NCBI RefSeq assembly: GCF_900188485.1
Contig: NZ_FZPH01000003.1
Location: forward strand, 496,001-560,000
Direction of reading: 5' to 3'
Source of the DNA: Asanoa hainanensis
GTDB taxonomy: Bacteria > Actinomycetota > Actinomycetes > Mycobacteriales > Micromonosporaceae
DNA: 64,000 bases
Shown here piece after piece: positions 58,420 through 64,000 of this stretch. The notes beneath the pieces are model-generated. The model was given only the letters and a program-made list of their open reading frames with translations, was not told the origin of the DNA and made no database searches. Both the position numbers and the translations under genes were made by a program. Position 1 is the stretch's first letter. Each line of letters begins with the position of its first letter.

Positions 58420-59223
58420 GTGCCGGAGCTACCAGAGGTAGAGAACGCCCGCTCGGTGATCGCGCGGGCCGCGCTCGACCGGGAGATCGTCGACGTCGAC
58501 GACCACGACACGTGGGTCTGCCGGCCGCATCCGCCGGGCGAGATCCGTGCCGCGCTGGTCGGCCGCCGGCTGACCGTGGCACATCGGCGGGGCAAGAGCA
58601 TGTGGTGCGAGACGTCCGGCGGCGGGCCGGTCCTCGGCATCCACCTCGGCATGTCCGGCAAGATCGTGGTGGCCGACCCGGACGGCACCGAGGTCGACGG
58701 CGGCGACTACTGGGAACGCGGCCGGGCACCGGGCGACTTCCGCTATTCGCGGTTCGCGCTGACCTTCGCCGACGGCGGCCGGCTGATGCTGATCGACCCG
58801 CGGCGGCTCGGCCGCGTCCGGTTGGATCCGCCGATCGAGCTGCTCGGGCCGGACGCCACGGAGATCACGCCGGCGCAGTTCCGGGCGATGCTGGGCCGCG
58901 GCACCGCGCCGGTCAAGGCGCGCCTGCTCGACCAGCACGCCGTCGCCGGGATCGGCAACCTGCTCGCCGACGACATCCTGTGGCGGGCCAGGGTGCACCC
59001 CGGCAAGCCGGTAGACGAGCTTTCCGCCGACGAGGTGGCGGCGCTGCTGCGGGCCACCCGCTACGCGATCCGGACTTCGGTGAGCGGGGGCGGCGTACAC
59101 ACGCTGGAGATCGTGAAGATGCGCGGCCCGGACGCCCGCTGCCCGCGCGACGGCACCCCGATGTCCCACGGCACGTACGGCGGCCGCAGCACCTGGTTCT
59201 GCCCGCTGGACCAGAGACTGTGA
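58420..59223 (+). CDS. Fpg/Nei-family DNA glycosylase
   Basis: A 267-residue base-excision glycosylase. MPELPEVE gives catalytic Pro2 and Glu3, IHLGMSGKI and the H2TH motif DQHAVAGIGNLLADDILW follow. The zinc finger is altered: CPRDG and FCPLDQ keep one Cys each, and Asp takes the place of the second. It still may bind metal with two Cys and two Asp; finger-poor Fpg2-type proteins are known. It would excise oxidised bases. GTG 58420 follows the S9 gene closely. Confidence 0.88.
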   Translation: MPELPEVENARSVIARAALDREIVDVDDHDTWVCRPHPPGEIRAALVGRRLTVAHRRGKSMWCETSGGGPVLGIHLGMSGKIVVADPDGTEVDGGDYWERGRAPGDFRYSRFALTFADGGRLMLIDPRRLGRVRLDPPIELLGPDATEITPAQFRAMLGRGTAPVKARLLDQHAVAGIGNLLADDILWRARVHPGKPVDELSADEVAALLRATRYAIRTSVSGGGVHTLEIVKMRGPDARCPRDGTPMSHGTYGGRSTWFCPLDQRL

Positions 59224-59225
59224 AG

Positions 59226-59251
59226 GAGGGGCCCCCTGACGGGGGCCCCTC
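59226..59251. terminator. Bidirectional terminator
   Basis: GAGGGGCCCCC (59226-59236) and its exact complement (59241-59251) flank TGAC. It follows both the Fpg-like stop (plus) and the SBP stop (minus). Confidence 0.8.
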
Positions 59252-59256
59252 TTCAG

Positions 59257-61020
59257 CTACTGCTTGATGAAGGCGTTGTAGTAGACCATCGTGCCGATCG
59301 AGTCGGAGTGGAAGACACCGCCGACCTTGTCGCCCATGACCACGAAGGTCTTGGACTGGTAGATCGGGACGACCGGGTAGTACTTGTCGATGATGGTCTT
59401 CTCGATCGCGGACCAGTCGTCGCCCGCCTCACCGGCCGGCAGCGCCGACGCGGCGTCGATCGCGGCGTTGACGTCGTCACTGTTGAAGTAGGAGACGTTC
59501 GAGTTGCCCTGCGGGCCGATCTTGCGACCGTCGTAGAGCACCGGGATCGTGGACGCGCCGCTCGGCCAGTCCGCACCCCAGTTGCTGATGTAGATGTCGT
59601 ACGGGTTGTCCTTGGTGCGCGCCGTCGGGTTGTGGTTCGGCTGCGCGACGTAGGAGACGACGACCTCGAAGCCGGCCTTCTCCAGGCTGTCCTTGAGCAC
59701 CGGCGCGGTCTGCTGGCCGAAGGCGGTGTCACGCGACATGAAGGCGAGCTTGATCTTCTTGCCGCCGAGCATCTCCTTGGCCTTCTCCGGGTTGCCCGTG
59801 GGGCCGCAACCGGTCGGGTCCGCGATCTCCTGGTAGCCGATCGTGGTGTCGGCCTGCAGGTTGTTCGTCAGCCGGCCGGCCGCGTCGCCGCCCTGGGTCA
59901 GCAGGATGCCCTGCTTGTCGAGCGCGCAGCCAATCGCGCGCCGGACGTTCATGTCGGTGACCTTCTGGTTGTTGATCGCGAGGTACCAGACGAACAGGCT
60001 CGGGGTGTCGATCGTGCGCTCCTTGAGCGACGGGTCACCCTGCACCTTGCTGACCAGCGACTGCGGGACGCCGTCCCAGGCGATCGCGTTGGCGTCCGCA
60101 CCACCGGCGATGGCGCGCTCGGTCTGCGCGGCGTCGTCCGGGCCCATCTCGACCTCGAAGCCGTCGAGGTAGTTGTGCCGGATCGGGTCGGTGTTGGGGT
60201 CCCAGTTCGGGTTGCGCTCCATCACCAGCTTGCTGTCCTTGACGTACTCCTTGATCTTGTACGGGCCGGACGAGAAGACGTGCCGGTCATACTCCAGCTT
60301 GGTGTCCTTGGCGGCCGGCAGTGGCGCGGAGGTGCCCAAGGACAGCGCGAACGGCAGGTCGCAGTGCGGGTTCTTGAACTCGAACTTGAGGCCGTAGTCG
60401 CCGTCGACGGTCAGGCCCGGCACGTTGGTGTTGCCAGAGGTGTAGGGGCCCTTGTAGACCGCGTTGTACGTCGGGTTGTCGGCCAGCCACTCCTGCACGT
60501 AGGTCGGGCCGCCGTCGATGGTCTCCTCGAACGACCGCGCGATGCCGTAGGCCACGTCGGCGGCCTTGACCTCGGTGCCGTCCTCGTACTTCACGCCCTT
60601 CTTGAGCGTGTACTCCCAGGTCTTGCAGTCGTTGTTGACGTCCTTGCCCGGGTTCTCGGCCAGGTCGCCGACCAGCGTCAGCTTGCCCTTGCCGTCTTCC
60701 CGGAACTGGGTCAGGGTGCGCACCAGCAGGTGCTGCGCGGCCATCGCGCCGACGACGTAGGTGCGCTGCGGGTCCATGTGCTCGTAGTCGGTCTGCTGAA
60801 TGATCTTCAGCGTGCCGCCCCGGGTCGCGCCCGGAACCTCGGGCGCCGGGCCCTGCGACTCCTTCGGGTCGGTCGAGATCGCACCGGTCCTCTCGACGAC
60901 CTCGTTGCCCTTGTCAGTGGACTCGCCGGTGTTCTTCGAACAAGCGGCCAGCGTCGCCGTGAGCAGCAACGCGGCCCCGGTAGCCGCGGTCAGCCGCCGC
61001 AACGCCCGTGTTGAACGCAT
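59257..61020 (-). CDS. Peptide ABC transporter substrate-binding lipoprotein
   Basis: A 587-residue SBP_bac_5 lipoprotein. The signal peptide ends in LTATLAAC (Cys27). The core has GGTLKIIQQTDYEHMDPQRTYV, KTWEYTLKKGVKYEDGTEVKAADVAYGIARSFE (the family signature region) and IYISNWGADWPSGAS. It captures oligopeptides or related solutes outside the cell for the two permeases upstream. A small hairpin (about 61041-61064) lies in its leader, and GGGAGGGAGTGACCG precedes the ATG. It is separated from the permease genes by a terminator, so it probably has its own promoter. Confidence 0.9.
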   Translation of the reverse strand: MRSTRALRRLTAATGAALLLTATLAACSKNTGESTDKGNEVVERTGAISTDPKESQGPAPEVPGATRGGTLKIIQQTDYEHMDPQRTYVVGAMAAQHLLVRTLTQFREDGKGKLTLVGDLAENPGKDVNNDCKTWEYTLKKGVKYEDGTEVKAADVAYGIARSFEETIDGGPTYVQEWLADNPTYNAVYKGPYTSGNTNVPGLTVDGDYGLKFEFKNPHCDLPFALSLGTSAPLPAAKDTKLEYDRHVFSSGPYKIKEYVKDSKLVMERNPNWDPNTDPIRHNYLDGFEVEMGPDDAAQTERAIAGGADANAIAWDGVPQSLVSKVQGDPSLKERTIDTPSLFVWYLAINNQKVTDMNVRRAIGCALDKQGILLTQGGDAAGRLTNNLQADTTIGYQEIADPTGCGPTGNPEKAKEMLGGKKIKLAFMSRDTAFGQQTAPVLKDSLEKAGFEVVVSYVAQPNHNPTARTKDNPYDIYISNWGADWPSGASTIPVLYDGRKIGPQGNSNVSYFNSDDVNAAIDAASALPAGEAGDDWSAIEKTIIDKYYPVVPIYQSKTFVVMGDKVGGVFHSDSIGTMVYYNAFIKQ

Positions 61021-61100
61021 CGGTCACTCCCTCCCTATCCCGCGGAGGATTGCAGAAATCCTCCGACATGAGCCTCTAGGTCGAACATTTCTTTCAGATC

Positions 61101-61141
61101 ACGGGCGCGTGTCGGCACGGCCCACACCGACACGCGCCCGT
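61101..61141 (-). terminator. Terminator after the permease pair
   Basis: ACGGGCGCGTGTCGG (61101-61115) pairs exactly with 61127-61141 around an 11-base loop. It lies 15 bases past the permease stop on the minus strand and upstream of the SBP gene. Confidence 0.75.
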
Positions 61142-61156
61142 GGGTCTAGGGGTGTC

Positions 61157-62152
61157 TCAAGCGAGACGAACTCTCGGGTCGATGAACGAATAGAGGACGT
61201 CGACGATCACGTTGGCCGCGACGATGAACAACGCGGCCAGCAGCACCGTCGCCATTACCAGCGGCATATCGAGGTTGATCGCCGCGTTGAGCGATGCCTT
61301 GCCCAGCCCGGTGAAGCCGAAGATGGTCTCGGTCACCACCGTGCCGCCCAGGTAGGTGCCCAGGTCCAGCCCCGCGATGGTCACGATCGGGGTGATCGCG
61401 GCCCGCAGCGCGTGTTTCCCGTACACCCGGAACTTGGTCATGCCCTTGGCCCGCGCGGTGCGCACGAAGTCCTCGGACAGCGTCTCCACCATCTGCGCCC
61501 GGGACAGCCGCGCGTAGCTGGCGGAGTTGATGAAACCGAGGGCCAGCCAGGGCAGCAGCATGGCCGCCGCCCACTTGACGGGGTTCTCGGTGATCGGCAC
61601 GTAGCTGGGATAGGACAGCCAGCCCGTCTCGTACACGAAGATGATCAGCAACAACGGGCCGAACAGCAGGATCGGCATCGAGGCGCCGGCGAGCGAGAAG
61701 CCGACCGCGCCGCGGTCGAAGATGGTGCCCTTGCGCAGCGCCGAGATCATGCCGACCGACACGCCGATCAGCAGCCAGACGACCGCCGCCCCGAACACGA
61801 TGGACAGCGTCACGGGCAGCGTGCGCCCGATGATGTCGGTGACCGGCTCGTCGTTGCGGAACGAGTAGCCCAGGCAGGGCGCCGGGCACTCGCGCACCGC
61901 GTCGCCCTCGCCGAAGGTGCGCCCCTTGACGATGCCGGCCATGAAGTCGGCGTACTGCTGGACCACCGGCTTGTCGAGGCCCATCCGCCGGGCGATGCTC
62001 TCCTGCTGCGCCTCGGTGCAGGTCTTGCGGTTGCCGCACATGAGCTCGGCGGGGTTGTTCGGCGCGGCGAAGAACAGCCCGAACGTCAGCACGCTGACGG
62101 TGATCAGCGTCGTGGCCGCGAGGAGCAGCTTCTTGATGAAGAACCGCAGCAT
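61157..62152 (-). CDS. Peptide ABC transporter permease, DppB type
   Basis: A 331-residue permease with an N-terminal helix (FIKKLLLAATTLITVSVLTFGL), an extracytoplasmic loop with four Cys (about 40-95), five more helices and the EAA loop FVRTARAKGMTKFRVYGKHALR. It pairs with the DppC-type permease encoded 11 bases upstream. The order C-then-B is the reverse of the usual dppBC order. Substrate presumed peptide. Confidence 0.9.
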   Translation of the reverse strand: MLRFFIKKLLLAATTLITVSVLTFGLFFAAPNNPAELMCGNRKTCTEAQQESIARRMGLDKPVVQQYADFMAGIVKGRTFGEGDAVRECPAPCLGYSFRNDEPVTDIIGRTLPVTLSIVFGAAVVWLLIGVSVGMISALRKGTIFDRGAVGFSLAGASMPILLFGPLLLIIFVYETGWLSYPSYVPITENPVKWAAAMLLPWLALGFINSASYARLSRAQMVETLSEDFVRTARAKGMTKFRVYGKHALRAAITPIVTIAGLDLGTYLGGTVVTETIFGFTGLGKASLNAAINLDMPLVMATVLLAALFIVAANVIVDVLYSFIDPRVRLA

Positions 62153-62163
62153 CGGCGCGCCCC

Positions 62164-63180
62164 CTACCGGTCGGACTTCGGGTCGAGGGCGTCGCGCAGC
62201 GAGTCGCCGAACAGGTTGAACGCCAGCACCAGCGCGAAGAGGGTGAAGCCGCCGGTCAGGGTGAAGGCCGGGTCGTCGCGCACGTAGTTGACGCTGTCGG
62301 CGATCAGCCGGCCCAGGTCCGGGGTGGGCTCGAGGATGCCGATGCCGAGGAACGACAGGGCCGCCTCGGCGGTGATCAGCGCGGGCACGTTGAGCGAGAA
62401 GGTGACCAGGATCGGCGCCCAGAGGTTCGGCAGCAACTGGCGGAACAGCACGTGGCCGAGGCCGGCGCCGGACGCGCGGGCCGCCTCGACGAACTCCCGC
62501 TCGCGCAGGGTGAGCACCTGGCCGCGGACCAGGCGGGCGCTGTAGGTCCAGTTGAACAGCACGAACACGACGATCAGCAACACCGGCCGGAACCAGGAGG
62601 CCTCCTGGTCGGTGGGCCCGTAGCGCTGCGCCACCGCGATCGGCACGAACGCGAAGCAGAAGATGTAGAACGGGAACGCCAGCGTCAGGTCGGTCAGCCA
62701 GCTCAGCACCGCGTCGACCTTGCCGCCGAGATAGCCCGCCACGATCCCGATCACCACGCCGAGCATGATGGTCAGCAGCGCGGCGGTCAGCGCGACGAGC
62801 AGCGACGTGCGCATGCCGTAGACGATCTGGATGAGGATGTCGCGGCCGAGCCGGGGCTGGACGCCGAGCCAGTGCTCACTGCTGACGCCACCGAGGTAGC
62901 CCAGCGGGTTGCCGTTCCCGTCGAGCTTGTCGGAGAACCGGTCGAGCGGGCCCTTGCCGTAGACGCGCTCGATCAGGGGCGCGGCGATCGCGACGAGTGC
63001 GAAGAACAGCAGCGCGCCGCCGCTGAACCAGGCGGTGCGGTCGCGCTTCAACCGCAGCCAGGCGAGCTGTCCGGGCGACCGGCCGAGGATGCCTTTCTCG
63101 GCGGTGGTCGAGACGTCGGCGGGAGGCTCGTCAGGCGTCGAGACCTTGAGACCAACCGGTCCGGTGGCGCCATCCGTCAT
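62164..63180 (-). CDS. Peptide ABC transporter permease, DppC type
   Basis: A 338-residue permease with a cytosolic N-terminal tail (about 1-45), OppC_N-like first helix, HWLGVQPRLGRDILIQIVYGMRTSL (the DppC signature) and the EAA loop FVEAARASGAGLGHVLFRQLLPN. First gene of the permease pair. No dppD/dppF ATPase gene lies in the window; the ATPases must be elsewhere. The 209 bases upstream hold the divergent promoters shared with the tldD-like gene. Confidence 0.9.
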   Translation of the reverse strand: MTDGATGPVGLKVSTPDEPPADVSTTAEKGILGRSPGQLAWLRLKRDRTAWFSGGALLFFALVAIAAPLIERVYGKGPLDRFSDKLDGNGNPLGYLGGVSSEHWLGVQPRLGRDILIQIVYGMRTSLLVALTAALLTIMLGVVIGIVAGYLGGKVDAVLSWLTDLTLAFPFYIFCFAFVPIAVAQRYGPTDQEASWFRPVLLIVVFVLFNWTYSARLVRGQVLTLREREFVEAARASGAGLGHVLFRQLLPNLWAPILVTFSLNVPALITAEAALSFLGIGILEPTPDLGRLIADSVNYVRDDPAFTLTGGFTLFALVLAFNLFGDSLRDALDPKSDR

Positions 63181-63389
63181 GGGCTTCGGTCACCTCCCTT
63201 CCGGGGTCGTGCACTGTGCAGTGAACGCTTCGGGTGCGAAAGGAAGTTGCATCCGACCGCTGGCGCTGAAAGTAAGCTACGACCACCGGCCTGTCAGCCG
63301 GGTGGTTGGTAACGACTCTGCATCGAGGACGCGTTATGTCTCCGGTCGGGTTCGCGCACGACGCGGAATCGTGACCTAGGCTCGGGCAG

Positions 63390-64000
63390 GTGACCCATTT
63401 CGACGCGGCGGCCGCCGCCGTCCAGGCCGCTCTCGATGCCGGGGCGCGCTACGCGGACGCGCGGGTGATGCATCGCCGCACCGAGTCCATGTCCGCGCGC
63501 AACGGCGAGATCGAAGACCTCAGCCAGGACGAGGACGCCGGTGTCGGCGTACGCGCACTCGTCGGATCCGGTTGGGGCTTCTACGCCGTACCCGACATGT
63601 CCGACCCAGCCGCCCGCGCGGCCGGCACCCGCGCCGCGAAGATCGCCGCCGCGAGCGCGAGCGTGCCCGGCCCCGCCACCGGCCTGATCCCCCTGCCCGC
63701 GGCGACCGGCTCGTGGTCGTCGCCCTGCGAGATCGACCCGCTCAGCGTGCCGCTCTCCGACAAGGCCGAGCTGATGGTCGGGCTCACCACCACGATGCGT
63801 GAGCACGGCGCCGACCTGGCCGAGAGCCACTACCGCATCTGGGACACCGCGAAGTGGTTCGTCTCCAGCGAGGGACACCGCATCGACCAGCGGTTCCGCG
63901 AGTGCGGTGGCGGCATCACGGCGACCTCGATCGGCGACGGTGAGTCGCAGCGCCGGTCCTACGGCAACCAGTACGGCACCCGGGGCTGGGAAATGGTCAC
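63390..64000 (+). CDS. TldD/PmbA-family metalloprotease (3' end outside window)
   Basis: The first 203 codons of a TldD-family gene run to the window edge without a stop. Visible elements are AARYADARV-like DAGARYADARVMHRRTESM, SQDEDAGVGVRALVGSGWGF and CEIDPLSVPLSDKAEL, the N-terminal domain of TldD. The zinc motif HExxxH lies beyond the end. The family, as a TldD/TldE pair, processes small peptides such as microcin B17 and CcdA. GTG 63390 has GGGCAGG just upstream. Divergent from the peptide permease operon. Confidence 0.88.
   Translation, partial: MTHFDAAAAAVQAALDAGARYADARVMHRRTESMSARNGEIEDLSQDEDAGVGVRALVGSGWGFYAVPDMSDPAARAAGTRAAKIAAASASVPGPATGLIPLPAATGSWSSPCEIDPLSVPLSDKAELMVGLTTTMREHGADLAESHYRIWDTAKWFVSSEGHRIDQRFRECGGGITATSIGDGESQRRSYGNQYGTRGWEMV

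Overview
The window is a high-GC chromosomal segment of an actinomycete. The evidence is frequent GTG starts, a WhiB-family regulator with an AT-hook (WhiB7), mycothiol genes (mshB and a mycoredoxin), an AdnAB-type helicase-nuclease pair, a UPF0182 protein and YlbL. The order UPF0182 - ylbL - Zn-metalloprotease - ABC1 kinase / ThiF-like protein - whiB7 - uvrD2 - mycoredoxin - nudC - (insertion) - adnB - adnA matches, as far as I recall it, the Mycobacterium tuberculosis Rv3193c-Rv3202c block. Gene content and style suggest Micromonosporaceae; this is an inference, not a proof.

1-14.3 kb is accessory. It holds a partial alpha/beta hydrolase coupled to a lone ScoMcrA-like head domain, a metNIQ methionine importer with a structured leader, a MacB-type export operon with a lipoprotein divergent from a two-component system, a TetR/DUF2867 pair with two matching operators, an orphan SUKH immunity-like protein, a secreted GH43 glycosidase, a secreted repeat protein of unknown type and a HAD-IIA phosphatase. 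The initiator tRNA-fMet lies at 14.5 kb.

14.6-44.4 kb is the conserved actinobacterial backbone: UPF0182, YlbL protease, metalloprotease, ABC1 kinase, an orphan cyclodehydratase/ThiF-like protein beside three phased DnaA boxes, DUF5679 zinc ribbon, YgjP-like metallopeptidase, DUF2064 and CbrC proteins, then whiB7, uvrD2, mycoredoxin, nudC, two M16 peptidases, an M20 amidohydrolase, adnB and adnA. A 1.65-kb gene-free, repeat-rich island (25.43-27.09 kb) separates cbrC from the whiB7 unit. The whiB7 leader (27.70-28.20 kb) has an upstream ORF and a textbook Rho-independent attenuator.

43.9-59.2 kb carries two LOG-family genes, lysine/diaminopimelate genes (dapE, dapD, dapC with fdxA), a P-loop kinase, a DDN-like protein, an AlkA-like glycosylase, a SIMPL protein, a GNAT, a VanW protein, mshB, an S9-type peptidase homologue that has lost its catalytic Ser and His, and a Fpg/Nei glycosylase. 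59.2-63.2 kb is a peptide ABC importer (SBP and two permeases, no ATPase in view). The window ends inside a TldD/PmbA-family gene.

Functional links: uvrD2, adnAB, the AlkA-like and Fpg-like glycosylases serve DNA repair; mshB and mycoredoxin serve mycothiol redox; dapC/D/E make diaminopimelate for cell wall and lysine; whiB7 is expected to give inducible resistance to ribosome-targeting antibiotics. I found no CRISPR array, rRNA operon, transposase or phage gene. The most unusual signals are the repeat island, the phased DnaA boxes, the whiB7 attenuator leader, the dead S9 peptidase and the standalone ScoMcrA head domain.
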